Shown: positions 1 through 9,496 of the stretch, piece after piece
Layout of the letters: every line of letters begins with the position of its first letter
How positions within the stretch are numbered: position 1 is the first letter of the stretch
NCBI GenBank assembly: GCA_964247975.1
Contig: CAXTWH010000005.1
Coordinates: forward strand, 62,001-126,000
Source of the DNA: KBS-96 sp964247975
GTDB lineage: Bacteria > Acidobacteriota > Terriglobia > Bryobacterales > Bryobacteraceae
Length of the DNA stretch: 64,000 nucleotides
Direction of reading: 5' to 3'
Notes under the pieces: model-generated
What the model saw: the letters and a program-made list of their open reading frames with translations, nothing else
Told to the model about the DNA's origin: nothing
Databases searched by the model: none
Program-made: the position numbers and the translations under genes

Positions 1-464
1 AGTCGATGCATCCTTGGCCTTTTTATTTATCGGCACAATACCAATGGAGTCGTTCGCTTGCACTACTTTGTAAGATCCAGGCAATCCAGCATTCATATAC
101 TGGCTCACAAGTGTTTGAACAGCTAAGTAGTCATCTGTGGTTATAGCTGGGAGAGTTAGGGTAAACTCTCCACCACGAACACTAAGCAATGGTTTACCAG
201 ATTTTGTTTTGCGCTGCGTATATCAACTCACTCGAATTCTCATACGGGATCTCTTCATAATCGATAGGGACACCGATTCGTTGCTGAAGTTGCAGAACAG
301 CGTCCATCAAAGGACGCTGTGATTTGATTGTCACTAAGGGCTGTTTACTTGGAACCTCATTTTGTGCGGCAAAAGGTTTATTAAAAAGGCAGTTGAAATT
401 ACAAGGCCGTAAAAACAAAGACGTACAAACAATATTTTTTGATTGAAAGTCTACGAGCCGTCAT
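1..464 (-). pseudogene. Frameshifted secreted-protein gene, acidobacterial family, partial at left edge
   Basis: Coding signal is spread over all three minus frames. An ATG at 464, 13 bases after the permease stop, opens a short basic start (MTARRLSIKKYCLYVF). A hydrophobic signal-like stretch (LVISTAFLINLL) follows in a second frame near 411. A third frame then carries FAAQNEVPSKQPLVTIKSQ and IDYEEIPYENSSELIY, ending at a stop at 194. From about 200 to the window edge another frame resumes with RGGEFTLTLP and YKVVQANDSIGIVPI. The YE-x-P-Y motif followed by an R-G-G-x-F segment recalls a secreted acidobacterial family of unknown function that I know only by pattern. At least two frameshifts are needed to restore one protein, so it is called a pseudogene. 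The 3' end lies outside the window. Confidence 0.6.
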
Positions 465-476
465 TTGGAGCACCCT

Positions 477-2936
477 CTATTCATGCCGCAACGCTTCCAT
501 CGGCTGTACACGGGTTGCGGAGCGGGCTGGCAAGAAGCAGGCAATCAGCGCGGCGGCGGCCAGCACGATGGGAACAATCATGAACAACACGGCATCAGCA
601 GAGCCTAATCCTTCCAACTGACCGGCGAAGGCGCGGCTGAGCCAAATGCTGACCAGAATGCCGATGGTTAATCCAATGACTAACACGCGACTGGTGGAGC
701 CCAATACCAAGCGCAACACGTGAGCGGGCGTGGCTCCGAGGGCCATGCGGATGCCGAATTCGCGGGTGCGATGCGAGACAGCATAGGACACGACGCTGAA
801 GATGCCTGTGGCGGCGAGCGTGGTTCCGATTACCGCAAAAATGCCGAACAAAAATGTGGCAAAGCGGGGATATGATGTGGCTTGACTCAGATACCAATCC
901 AAGGCCCGCACTTCGGTTACGGCCTGATCGTTGTCTACGGATCGCACAACTTGACGCGCAGTGTTAGTGAGCAGTAGAGGATTGCCGCGAGTGCGCGCAA
1001 ACACGGTGAGGCCGGGCGGAGAAATGAGGGAATACGGCAGGTATAAAGCCGGTTCCGGCTCCTCATTTAAACCGGAGTTGCGGATATTGCTGGTAACTCC
1101 GATGATTTCAAACGCAGGATTGAAGCCGGGCGCTTTTTTGTATTCCGAGGGAATGGTTTGCGTGAAAATATCGAGCGAGATCTGCTGTCCAATGGGATTT
1201 TCGGCAGGTGCGAAGAACCGTTGGCGGAAGCTTTCTCCTATAACAGCGACTTGTCTGCCACGGGCGATGTCTTCGGGGGTCAGCAGACGACCTTGCCGCA
1301 GCGATGCGCCGAGCGATTGCAGGTAGCCGTCGCTCACCAGATTCCAGCGGGCTTCCACGCCGGACAGAGATGCTTTGGAAGGAATAACAATTTTGCTTCT
1401 GCCGCCGCTCCAAGGAGGAACGCCGGTGGCGGAGAAAGAAGCGGCCTGTACTTCCGGCAAGCGGCGCAGCGAATTGAGAATGTTGGTGTAGAAAGTCTGC
1501 CGCGCTGCCCATTCGGTGTAACGGCCTTCAGGAATGGGAACGGAAAACGTCAGCACATTTTGCGGGTTATAGCCGAGATACTTGCCCTGCATCGCCAGCA
1601 TTCCCTTGACGGCCAAGCCTGCGCCGGTTAACAGCACGAGCGATAGAACAATTTCCGACGCCATCAGCAGATTGTGAAGCTGCCTGGCGCGGACCGTGAC
1701 AGCAGAGCCCTTGGCCGAAGCGCGCAATGACTGCGCCGGACCTCTGCCGGAAAGCTGCAAGGCCGGAGCGAGGCCGAATAAAATGCCGGTAAAGACGGTA
1801 ATGAGGAGCGCAAACCAAAGCACCGGTAAATTCAGCGAGATGACCGCTTCATGAGGAATAGAAAATTCGGGCATTAACGCGACGACTGCTTTAACTCCCG
1901 CGTAAGCCAAGCCAATGCCTAACAGTCCGCCGGCGAGCGACAACATAATGCTTTCGGTAAGGAGTTGCTGCATGATCTGTCGGCGACCCGCGCCCAACGA
2001 TATGCGCACGGCGATTTCTCCCTCCCGCGCAGTGGCTCGGGCGAGTAGAAGATTGGCGACGTTCACGCAGGCAATCAACAAGAGCAAAGCAACCGCACCT
2101 AATAAAGCCAGCAGCGTGTTTTGGAAGTGACCCAGAATGCCTTCGTTGACGGAAGTAAAGTTAATGGTGTAAGGTTCTTCCGGGTACATGTAGCGAGGAC
2201 TTTCACGAGCAAATTTTTTCACCAAAGGCGCAAACTCAGCGGAAATCTGGGCGGAAGTAACATTTTCCTTCCGACGGAAAAACACGGAAACCCGCTCCTG
2301 TGTGCTGGGCCTTAGATCTAAAGGGGTGTATACGTCGATGTCCTCCCAGGTGAAGCGGACCGGCAGCACGCCAATGACGGTGTAAAGTTTGTCGCCTAAA
2401 TGCAGCTTCGTGCCAAGCACATTGGGATCGGCCCCAAAATGGCTGTGCCACAGCTTGTAGCTGAGTACCGCTACCGGTTCTGGCGGCTGGCCGGCAGGCA
2501 TATTCTTAGCGGAGTAAACGCGCCCTAATAAAGGTGGAACACCAAAGAAGTCGAAGCCGTTCGACGCTAAATTCATGTGGCGCACCACTTCCGGCAAGCC
2601 ATTTCCGGTGAGCACCGTGTCAGCGCCGGAATCAGCAACAACGTCCTCCATCGTATGAATGCCGGACTTCAACTCGAAATATTCAGCCATAGTGAGCTGA
2701 AGTAGCCGGTTATGATTTTTGTGGTCTCGGATAAAGATTTGGCCAATGCGGTCGGCGGCGCGATACGGGTAGGGATCGATCAGCACGGCATAAACCACGC
2801 TGAAAATGGCGGTGGTTGCGCCAATGCCTAAAGCGAGCGACAGAACGGCAACAGCAGCAAAGCCGGGCCGGTTCATCAACAGGCGCGCTCCGTAGCGCAA
2901 GTCTTGTGCGATTCTGTTCCAGCTAGTGAACTGCAT
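477..2936 (-). CDS. ADOP-type ABC transporter permease (MacB/FtsX family)
   Basis: An 819-residue inner-membrane protein with a duplicated MacB periplasmic-core plus FtsX layout. A first membrane helix lies near residues 25-48 (VLSLALGIGATTAIFS), followed by a periplasmic domain. A three-helix FtsX block follows near 275-400 (LLIACVNVANLLLARATARE). A second helix and periplasmic domain come next, and a C-terminal FtsX block contains RTREFGIRMALGA. No ATPase is encoded next to it, which is typical of the acidobacterial duplicated orphan permeases. The substrate is unknown; relatives are annotated as antimicrobial peptide or macrolide exporters without proof. It begins 17 bases after the alpha-galactosidase stop and is probably the last intact gene of a mutY-galactosidase-permease transcription unit. 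Confidence 0.9.
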   Translation of the reverse strand: MQFTSWNRIAQDLRYGARLLMNRPGFAAVAVLSLALGIGATTAIFSVVYAVLIDPYPYRAADRIGQIFIRDHKNHNRLLQLTMAEYFELKSGIHTMEDVVADSGADTVLTGNGLPEVVRHMNLASNGFDFFGVPPLLGRVYSAKNMPAGQPPEPVAVLSYKLWHSHFGADPNVLGTKLHLGDKLYTVIGVLPVRFTWEDIDVYTPLDLRPSTQERVSVFFRRKENVTSAQISAEFAPLVKKFARESPRYMYPEEPYTINFTSVNEGILGHFQNTLLALLGAVALLLLIACVNVANLLLARATAREGEIAVRISLGAGRRQIMQQLLTESIMLSLAGGLLGIGLAYAGVKAVVALMPEFSIPHEAVISLNLPVLWFALLITVFTGILFGLAPALQLSGRGPAQSLRASAKGSAVTVRARQLHNLLMASEIVLSLVLLTGAGLAVKGMLAMQGKYLGYNPQNVLTFSVPIPEGRYTEWAARQTFYTNILNSLRRLPEVQAASFSATGVPPWSGGRSKIVIPSKASLSGVEARWNLVSDGYLQSLGASLRQGRLLTPEDIARGRQVAVIGESFRQRFFAPAENPIGQQISLDIFTQTIPSEYKKAPGFNPAFEIIGVTSNIRNSGLNEEPEPALYLPYSLISPPGLTVFARTRGNPLLLTNTARQVVRSVDNDQAVTEVRALDWYLSQATSYPRFATFLFGIFAVIGTTLAATGIFSVVSYAVSHRTREFGIRMALGATPAHVLRLVLGSTSRVLVIGLTIGILVSIWLSRAFAGQLEGLGSADAVLFMIVPIVLAAAALIACFLPARSATRVQPMEALRHE

Positions 2937-2953
2937 AGGGATTTTTTCTCGGA

Positions 2954-4150
2954 TTAGGGTTTAATATGTACAAACACCACTCCGTGGCTCGGCACTGAAG
3001 CCGAGAAGCTTCCTGCAGCAGAAGGTAAATCCTGATGCGCCCAGATGTCGTGAACAGAAGCTTTCAATGTATTGGGATAGCCGAGGTCGGTCCATTGGGC
3101 GGTGATGTTTGCTTCCGCAGCGGAACGGTTCAAGAGCGCCACGGCGCGTCCGCCATCGGCTAATTGTTTCGACCAGACTTCCAGATCGCCGCCTTTATGA
3201 ACGCGGCGACCTTGAAGCCCAAGCGAGTCCTGGTCTACGGCAATCGCTTCTTTGTTGGTGAGGATTGCCTTGATCTCGTCGTTCATGGAGCGGATGTCGT
3301 TGCCGGCCATTAACGGCGCTGCCAGGATGCACCAGAGCGTGAAATGGGAACGAGCTTCGGTGGCCGTTAGTCCGTTGTTGCCGACTTCCAGCATGTCGGG
3401 ATCATTCCAATGCCCCGGCCCGGCGTAGGATTCAAGACCGTCCACCAGATCGAGAATTTGCACCACGCCCACGCCGCCCCATTTCTCTTTGCCATCCCAT
3501 TTGGGGATGATGTCGCCGGTGGATCGCCATAGATTTCCCACATCCTTAGCCCACAGCCAAGGCTGAGTGGAGCCCCATTCGCAGAGGCTGAACACAATGG
3601 GACGCCCGGATTTCAAAAGCGCGTCGCGCATTAAAGAATAAGAAGCGCGCGAATCCTGGGTGCTGTGATTGCACCAATCGTATTTCAGGTAATCGACGCC
3701 CCAAGCGGCATATTGGCGAGCGTCCTGAAACTCGTAGCCTCGACTGCCAGGGCGGTTGGCACAGGTGCCGGTGCCTGCGTCAGAGTAGATGCCGAATTTC
3801 AAGCCTTTGGAATGGACGTAATCCGCGACAGTTTTGATGCCGGACGGAAAACGTTGAGCATCAGGCACGATGTTGCCGCCTTTATCGCGCGATACTTGCC
3901 AGCAATCGTCAATCACGAGGTATTCGTAACCGGCGGCTTTCATGCCGGAAGAAACCAGCGCATCGGCTGCTTCCTCAATCAGTTTCTCGCTGACGTTGCA
4001 GCCGAATTTGTTCCAAGTGTTCCAGCCCATCGGCGGCGTGCGGGCCAGGCCATTCTCAAGAGCAGGGAGTTGGAAAGGAACAAACAGGAAAAACAGCGCA
4101 GTGGCGAAAAGAAGGTAACGCTTCGGGAGGCAACGGAAAAAGGAGAACAC
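2954..4150 (-). CDS. Secreted alpha-galactosidase, glycoside hydrolase family 27
   Basis: A 398-residue enzyme expected to release terminal alpha-linked galactose from oligosaccharides or plant polysaccharides. Residues 1-30 form a signal peptide (basic start, then a hydrophobic LLFATALFFLFVPF core). The mature protein opens with the GH27 signature TPPMGWNTWN. The nucleophile is Asp158 in YLKYDWCN and the acid/base is Asp213 in RSTGDI. The (beta/alpha)8 barrel ends in a C-terminal beta domain, and the length is normal for the family. It sits 30 bases behind mutY on the same strand. No sugar transporter is adjacent, so the role is read from the family rather than from context. Related GH27 members act on alpha-N-acetylgalactosamine or beta-L-arabinose, so the exact sugar is uncertain. 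Confidence 0.92.
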   Translation of the reverse strand: MFSFFRCLPKRYLLFATALFFLFVPFQLPALENGLARTPPMGWNTWNKFGCNVSEKLIEEAADALVSSGMKAAGYEYLVIDDCWQVSRDKGGNIVPDAQRFPSGIKTVADYVHSKGLKFGIYSDAGTGTCANRPGSRGYEFQDARQYAAWGVDYLKYDWCNHSTQDSRASYSLMRDALLKSGRPIVFSLCEWGSTQPWLWAKDVGNLWRSTGDIIPKWDGKEKWGGVGVVQILDLVDGLESYAGPGHWNDPDMLEVGNNGLTATEARSHFTLWCILAAPLMAGNDIRSMNDEIKAILTNKEAIAVDQDSLGLQGRRVHKGGDLEVWSKQLADGGRAVALLNRSAAEANITAQWTDLGYPNTLKASVHDIWAHQDLPSAAGSFSASVPSHGVVFVHIKP

Positions 4151-4180
4151 CGAAACAGCTTATCTCAACATGAGCAGGAT

Positions 4181-5257
4181 TTACACCTCGGCGGCCAAAG
4201 TGAGTTGCGGCGATAAATTTTTCAACACGATTTTTTCGGCTTTGCGGGCAATGGTGCTTAAAGGAATCTGCGCAGCCGAGCGTTCGTGTTTATGATTTGA
4301 TTTGTGTTCGAAGACTTGGCTTTTGTCAATCCAGCGGCAAGCACCAAGATCGGCGGGGATTTCCGCACGTTTGACGGTAAACAGGTAATTATGGAATGTG
4401 ATGCCGTGGCGGAACATGCCGATGATTTCACCAGCAATGGCATCGGGCAGTTGCGCTGGTTCAGGCAGTTCCCAAAAACCAGGCATCAGCTTGGCATCGG
4501 GCGGACGCTGCCACAACAGAACGCGGTTGCCTTCTTCGATCCAGAACAGCGTCCGATGTTCTTCTACGGATTTCTGCGGCTTGGATTTGACCGGAAGCTG
4601 ATTCTGCCGATGATGCGCCCGCGCTAAGCATAGATCGGACACTGGGCAAACCAGGCACTGCGGGTTTTTCGGCAGGCAGACAGTAGCACCTAATTCCATC
4701 AACGCCTGGTTATAATCGCCGGGGCACTGGCGGTCCAATAAAATTTCGGCCAAAGCGGTGAAACGTTTTTTGCCGAGAGTGGAGGCGATATCAGTGGAGT
4801 CGTTATCGATGCGGCTCAACACGCGAAACACATTTCCGTCTACTACCGCGTAAGGAAGATCGAAGCTGATGCTTCCCACTGCAGCAGCGGTATATTCACC
4901 TACTCCGGGCAGAGCTCGAATGCCTTCGTAGGTAGCAGGGAAAGCGCCTTCTTTCAGCATGGATTGCGCGGCTTTTTGCATGTTGCGAGCGCGGTAATAA
5001 TAACCGAGACCGGCCCAATGCGCCAGCAGATCGGCTTCCGGGCTTTCGGCTAGGCTTTGAAACGCAGGAAAACGGCGGAGAAACCGTTCGTAGTAGGGAA
5101 TCACGGCGGTGACGCGGGTTTGCTGAAGCATGATTTCAGAAACCCAAACGGAATACGGATTGCGGTTGCGCCGCCAAGGCAAGTCGCGCTTTGCTTGTTG
5201 ATACCAGGCCAGGAGTTGTTGGCGAAAACGGAGAATTTCCGGAAGTTCAAGCGACAT
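4181..5257 (-). CDS. mutY: A/G-specific adenine DNA glycosylase MutY
   Basis: A 358-residue base-excision repair enzyme that removes adenine mispaired with 8-oxoguanine. The N-terminal catalytic domain has Glu41 in EIMLQQTRV, the helix-hairpin-helix LPGVGEYTAAAVGS (residues 117-130) and catalytic Asp140 in VVDGNVFRVLSR. The 4Fe-4S cluster cysteines are C194, C201, C204 and C210 with the classical C-x6-C-x2-C-x5-C spacing. The C-terminal third is the NUDIX-like 8-oxoG recognition domain (FWELPEP, FRHGITFHNY). It is divergent from uvrA across about 100 bases, so two DNA-repair genes share a control region. The start ATG at 5257 gives the family N-terminus. Confidence 0.95.
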   Translation of the reverse strand: MSLELPEILRFRQQLLAWYQQAKRDLPWRRNRNPYSVWVSEIMLQQTRVTAVIPYYERFLRRFPAFQSLAESPEADLLAHWAGLGYYYRARNMQKAAQSMLKEGAFPATYEGIRALPGVGEYTAAAVGSISFDLPYAVVDGNVFRVLSRIDNDSTDIASTLGKKRFTALAEILLDRQCPGDYNQALMELGATVCLPKNPQCLVCPVSDLCLARAHHRQNQLPVKSKPQKSVEEHRTLFWIEEGNRVLLWQRPPDAKLMPGFWELPEPAQLPDAIAGEIIGMFRHGITFHNYLFTVKRAEIPADLGACRWIDKSQVFEHKSNHKHERSAAQIPLSTIARKAEKIVLKNLSPQLTLAAEV

Positions 5258-5284
5258 GCAACGTTCTCGTAATTAGATTAAACG

Positions 5285-5311
5285 TTACACCCGAACGCTG
5301 CATCTTATACT
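5285..5311 (+). promoter_or_regulatory. Candidate uvrA promoter
   Basis: TTACAC (5285-5290) and TATACT (5306-5311) resemble -35 and -10 boxes with a short 15-base spacer. The -10 match is good and the -35 weak. Transcription would begin near 5318, inside the inverted repeat that follows. This is inference from consensus only. Confidence 0.35.
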
Positions 5312-5314
5312 AGA

Positions 5315-5335
5315 AAGAACTCCTCCGTAGTTCTT
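5315..5335. repeat. Perfect inverted repeat upstream of uvrA (possible operator)
   Basis: AAGAACT, seven bases (CCTCCGT), then AGTTCTT: two perfect 7-base arms placed right after the -10 box and 19 bases before the uvrA ATG. The GAAC...GTTC core is reminiscent of SOS (LexA) boxes, but the spacing matches none I know well. It could instead act as a hairpin at the mRNA 5' end. Confidence 0.45.
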
Positions 5336-5354
5336 GCATTCCGTCCCGGTTTTC

Positions 5355-8243
5355 ATGGTCGAAGAATTCAAAATTCCAATGTTGGCGAAACAATCCGCGT
5401 TGTCTGCGATTGTGATTCGAGGCGCGCGCGTTCACAATCTGAAGAATATCGATGTGGATATTCCGCACAATCAGTTGACAGTAGTAACCGGCGTATCGGG
5501 TTCCGGCAAATCATCGCTGGTATTCGATACCGTTTATGCTGAAGGCCAGCGGCGTTACGTGGAATCGTTATCGGCTTACGCCCGCCAGTTTCTGGAGCGC
5601 ATGGAAAAGCCGGATGTGGATGAGATTGCAGGAATTGCGCCGCCGGTAGCAATCCGGCAGAAAAACCAGACCAGAAACCCGAGATCAACCGTAGGAACCG
5701 CCACGGAGTTGTATGATTTTCTGCGGCTGTTGTATGCGCGAGCGGGGCGCACCTACTGCCCGAATGACGGCACGCGCATTCAAAAAGACACCGTGGACCA
5801 AGTGGCGGACTTTCTGGAAACACAGCCGGACGGCTCGCGCTGGTATGCCTTGTTTCGCGTTTCCGCAGCCCCGGATGGTGATGCGGGGGCTTTGAAAGAA
5901 CGTTTGTTCGAGCTGCGAAAAAAAGGCTTTAACCGGCTGTTTCAGGCCGGGCAGATTTTTGAATTTTCCACTCCGGAATCGTTGTTGGATGTAGATTTCA
6001 GCAAGCCGGTGTATGTGCTGGCGGACCGGTTAGTGATCCGGCCCGACATGCACCAGCGCATTGTGGATACAGTGGAAGTCTGTTACCGCGAAACCGGTGA
6101 AGTGTATTTTGAACAAGCGGGAACGGAAGAAGTAAATACGCTTCATTTCAGCGAGCGGTTTGCTTGCAAGGTATGCGGTTTTTCGGTGCCGGAACCGGAG
6201 CCGAGTCTGTTCAGCTTCAACAATCCGATGGGCGCTTGTCCCCGATGCCAGGGGTTTGGCAACACCATTGATTATGACCCGGCTTTAACGATTCCCGACC
6301 CGACGCTGAGTTTAGAAGCAGGCGCGGTAGACCCTTGGACCAAGCCGCAGTATTCCTGGTATTACGACGAAGAAGTCAAACCTAAAGCAGCAAAAAATAA
6401 ACTGCGATTAAACGTTCCCTGGTGTGAGCTGCGCAAGGACGAAAAGGAGTTTGTTCGCAAGCACATTCAGCGGTTTTTTGCGGAAGTGGAGCGGAAGAAG
6501 TATAAAGTTCATGTTCGAGTGTTTCTAAGCCGTTACCGCGCTTATACGGAATGCCCGGTGTGCTGTGGAGCCAGGCTGCGCCCGGAGTCCTTACTGGTGC
6601 GCCTGGGCGATCTGGATATTTCGCAAGTGACTAAGTTGAACATTGCCCAGACGCGCCAATTCTTTGATGCGCTGGTATTAAGCCCGGAAGAATCGGAAGT
6701 CGCGGAGCGAGTATTGGTAGAGATCCGGCAGCGATTGAAGTTTTTGAACGATGTTGGATTGGAATATCTGACACTTGATCGCTTGTCGGCTACCCTTTCC
6801 GGCGGAGAAGCGCAGCGCATTCAACTGGCTACTTGTTTGGGTTCGCGATTGGTGGGCGCAACGTATGTGCTGGATGAGCCTTCCATCGGACTGCACTCTC
6901 GCGATACGGCGCGCTTGATCGGCATTCTGGAAGAGCTGCGAAACTTGGGCAACACCATTGTGGTGGTGGAACATGACCCGGATGTGATGCACGCGGCTGA
7001 TCATGTGATTGATATGGGTCCGGGCGCGGGCGAAAATGGCGGACAAGTGATCTTCGCCGGGTCGTATCAGCAATTGTTAGAACCTTTGCGCAACAGCAAA
7101 TCGCCGGAAGCGCAATCTCTAACGGGGAAGTATCTGCGGGGCGAAGCAGCCGTTATCAGAGCGCTGGACCGCCGCAAGATCAATCCGAAACAGGTGATTG
7201 AGTTTTACGGAGCGCGCGCGCATAATCTGAAAAATATCGATGTTGCGATTCCCTTGCACATGCTGGTTTGCATCACGGGCGTATCAGGTTCCGGCAAATC
7301 GTCCTTGGTGCATGACGTTATTTATAAAGCCCTCGATCAACAAGTAAATCAAGCGCGAAACAAACAGGAGAACGAGCTTGAAGAAAACGACCCCGAAGCG
7401 CGGAAGCAGAATTTGAAGCGGGTGGAAAAAGCCGATCTATTGCAAAGCGTGGTGATGGTAGATCAATCGCCCATCGGCAGAACGCCGCGCTCCAATCCAG
7501 TGACCTACATTAAAGCATTCGATATTATCCGCAATCTGTTTGCGTGTACGCCGGAAGCGGAACGGCACGGACACGGACCGGGTCATTTTTCGTTTAACGT
7601 TCCAGGGGGCCGCTGCGAAAACTGCCAGGGTGACGGCACCGTGACGGTGGAAATGCAGTTTCTCGCCGATGTGGAACTGGTTTGCGAAGAATGTAAAGGA
7701 ACGCGCTACAAGCAAACTACGCTGGATGTTCACTATAAAGGATTGAACATACATGAAGTGCTGCAATTAACGGTGCATGAAGCGATCTCGTTTTTCGCAG
7801 ACACGCCGAAGCTGGCGCAGCGATTGAAAGTTTTGCAGGATGTCGGGTTAAGTTATTTGCGTCTAGGGCAATCGGCTACTACGCTTTCCGGCGGCGAAGC
7901 GCAGCGCGTGAAACTGGCCGGGCATCTGGCGCAATCATCCTGTGAAGGAACACTGTTTTTGTTTGACGAGCCAACTACCGGCTTGCACTTCGAAGACATT
8001 GCTAAATTGCTTGCTTCCTTTGAACGCTTAATTCAAAATGGCGGCAGCATTTTGTTGATTGAACATAATCTGGAATTAATTCAAGCAGCCGATTGGATTA
8101 TTGATCTTGGCCCGGACGGCGGCAATGCAGGAGGATATCTGGTGGCGGAAGGCACGCCGGAAACCATTGCAAGCGTGCCGGAATCCTACACCGGGCGATT
8201 CCTGCGAGACGTTTTGAAAACAAAAACCGCTGCGATCGCGTGA
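5355..8243 (+). CDS. uvrA: UvrABC excinuclease subunit A
   Basis: The damage-recognition ATPase of nucleotide excision repair, about 962 residues against about 940 in E. coli. There are two ABC ATPase halves: Walker A GVSGSGKSSL occurs twice, and LSGGEAQR signatures lie in each half (one LSGGEAQRIQLA, one LSGGEAQRVKLA). Walker B regions are YVLDEPSIGLH and FLFDEPTTGLH. The zinc-binding segment GRCENCQGDGTV...CEECKGTRY is intact. A charged insertion (near KQENELEENDPEARK) separates Walker A of the second half from the rest and is longer than usual. An upstream TTG at 5334 is in frame but lies in the inverted-repeat arm without a ribosome site, so ATG 5355 is preferred. ATG 5379 is also possible. 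Confidence 0.95.
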   Translation: MVEEFKIPMLAKQSALSAIVIRGARVHNLKNIDVDIPHNQLTVVTGVSGSGKSSLVFDTVYAEGQRRYVESLSAYARQFLERMEKPDVDEIAGIAPPVAIRQKNQTRNPRSTVGTATELYDFLRLLYARAGRTYCPNDGTRIQKDTVDQVADFLETQPDGSRWYALFRVSAAPDGDAGALKERLFELRKKGFNRLFQAGQIFEFSTPESLLDVDFSKPVYVLADRLVIRPDMHQRIVDTVEVCYRETGEVYFEQAGTEEVNTLHFSERFACKVCGFSVPEPEPSLFSFNNPMGACPRCQGFGNTIDYDPALTIPDPTLSLEAGAVDPWTKPQYSWYYDEEVKPKAAKNKLRLNVPWCELRKDEKEFVRKHIQRFFAEVERKKYKVHVRVFLSRYRAYTECPVCCGARLRPESLLVRLGDLDISQVTKLNIAQTRQFFDALVLSPEESEVAERVLVEIRQRLKFLNDVGLEYLTLDRLSATLSGGEAQRIQLATCLGSRLVGATYVLDEPSIGLHSRDTARLIGILEELRNLGNTIVVVEHDPDVMHAADHVIDMGPGAGENGGQVIFAGSYQQLLEPLRNSKSPEAQSLTGKYLRGEAAVIRALDRRKINPKQVIEFYGARAHNLKNIDVAIPLHMLVCITGVSGSGKSSLVHDVIYKALDQQVNQARNKQENELEENDPEARKQNLKRVEKADLLQSVVMVDQSPIGRTPRSNPVTYIKAFDIIRNLFACTPEAERHGHGPGHFSFNVPGGRCENCQGDGTVTVEMQFLADVELVCEECKGTRYKQTTLDVHYKGLNIHEVLQLTVHEAISFFADTPKLAQRLKVLQDVGLSYLRLGQSATTLSGGEAQRVKLAGHLAQSSCEGTLFLFDEPTTGLHFEDIAKLLASFERLIQNGGSILLIEHNLELIQAADWIIDLGPDGGNAGGYLVAEGTPETIASVPESYTGRFLRDVLKTKTAAIA

Positions 8244-8244
8244 G

Positions 8245-8266
8245 GTCAGCGTCGGCGCAGACTTTT
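8245..8266 (+). terminator. Possible terminator after uvrA
   Basis: GTC-a-GCG-TCGG-CGC-a-GAC folds into a small stem with one A/A mismatch and is followed by TTTT. It lies directly after the uvrA stop and overlaps the stop of the convergent gene. The stem is weak. Confidence 0.35.
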
Positions 8267-9455
8267 AATGCCTGCTAGTTGCTTTGCAGAATTTGCCGGT
8301 GGCGGCGGTGGAAAGCAGAAATAATCCGCTTGCGTCAGCATTGCCGTTCATTTTCTCGTCCTTGTTTTCCCAAGAAACGGAAGCCCCTGGTTTCAGCCCG
8401 GACACCATATTCAAATTCCCCGCCTCGGTTTTTACATCCAGGCATTCTTGCGTTAAAGGCTGAAGAACTAATTTACCGAACGCTACTGTGCTTTCGAGCG
8501 TATGAGGAGCGCATTGGAACGTATCCACATTCTGGTGGTAGATGCTGACCCAACAGGATTCGGCGTGCCATGACTTTCTTGCGAGCAGCAGACCGGAAGG
8601 GGCATCGTAAGCCCACAGGTCCATGTTGTAGTAGCCAAGGCCGGGCAGGTAAGGATTTGCCCAGAGAAACTCCTCTGCTATGAAAGGCCCCTCGTGCACC
8701 ATTTTAGGATCTTCCATTGCCCACCCTTGCACAAACGAAGAAGCTTGCAGGTTCGGATCGAGATTCACCATCATTAATCCGCCAATGCGCGCTGCCGGAT
8801 CAGGCGCTTCAAGCTGGGCAGGCTTCATGTTCAGAAGAAAAATATAGGGCAGGTCGGTGAATAAACGAGCATCGTCCTGGCGCAGATCGAGCCGGAAGTT
8901 CTTATCCACAACATCGAGAAATTCAAAAAGCGCGTTGATTTCGGGAAGGCAGACGCGAGGATCGCGCTGAATTAAGGGCAGCAGCCGGGACCATTGTTGT
9001 TTCACCGTGTCGCGAGTAGCTTCTTCCTTCACCATTTGAAAAAACAATTGGTTGCGGGCCGATTCAAACGGCTTAGCGGGGTCGGGTTGAATGGCTGTGT
9101 TGAGCAGTTGCGCGCGCTCGGAGTCGAAACCCTTGCGGCACCAATCAGCAACCAAGGCGTTTTGTCGATATTCGGCAGGATGCGCTACGGCCCAACGGGT
9201 TGCTTCCTGGCAGACGCTGTTATCGTCCGTGACACTGCTGTAAAGAGCCAGTTCCATGCCGCGCTGCGGCGAATCCGAAACATTCTTCACACGCGTTTCA
9301 AAATTCATCCAACGCTCGGTTTGCCGCTGCCGGTCGAGCTTTAAACGGTGAAGGCGTTTTGTTGTGAGAAGAAGCCGGGGAGAATCGTCCTGCGCCAACA
9401 GAACATGGCTGCTGAAACAATAACTAAACAGAAGAACAAAAAGAGTGAACCGCAA
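8265..9455 (-). CDS. Secreted protein of unknown function
   Basis: A 396-residue protein with a clear signal peptide (MRFTLFVLLFSYCFSSHVLLAQ, cleavage likely after LLAQ). No domain is recognised. The mature chain starts SPRLLLTTKRLHRLKLDRQRQTE, which resembles the opening of some secreted heparinase- or lyase-like proteins, but none of their catalytic motifs is seen. The middle is helix-rich with evenly spaced acidic and hydrophobic residues (LLPLIQRDPRVCLPEINALFEFLDVVDKNFRLD). The C-terminal part has a beta-rich pattern with several tryptophans (PYLPGLGYYNMDLW, KSWHAESCWVSIYHQN). It follows a zinc-ribbon gene and a response regulator on the same strand. It is probably exported; function unknown. 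Confidence 0.7.
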   Translation of the reverse strand: MRFTLFVLLFSYCFSSHVLLAQDDSPRLLLTTKRLHRLKLDRQRQTERWMNFETRVKNVSDSPQRGMELALYSSVTDDNSVCQEATRWAVAHPAEYRQNALVADWCRKGFDSERAQLLNTAIQPDPAKPFESARNQLFFQMVKEEATRDTVKQQWSRLLPLIQRDPRVCLPEINALFEFLDVVDKNFRLDLRQDDARLFTDLPYIFLLNMKPAQLEAPDPAARIGGLMMVNLDPNLQASSFVQGWAMEDPKMVHEGPFIAEEFLWANPYLPGLGYYNMDLWAYDAPSGLLLARKSWHAESCWVSIYHQNVDTFQCAPHTLESTVAFGKLVLQPLTQECLDVKTEAGNLNMVSGLKPGASVSWENKDEKMNGNADASGLFLLSTAATGKFCKATSRH

Positions 9456-9496
9456 AACGACATTGTTTCACATTACGAATTCAGAGCGAAATTTAT

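Noticed and set aside
3665..4216. Long plus-strand open frame opposite the alpha-galactosidase
   Set aside because: Its translation is a shadow of the GH27 gene on the other strand; no motif and no ribosome site.
5315..5335. Certain assignment of the repeat as a LexA box
   Set aside because: The spacing does not match any LexA consensus I know; left as an operator candidate.
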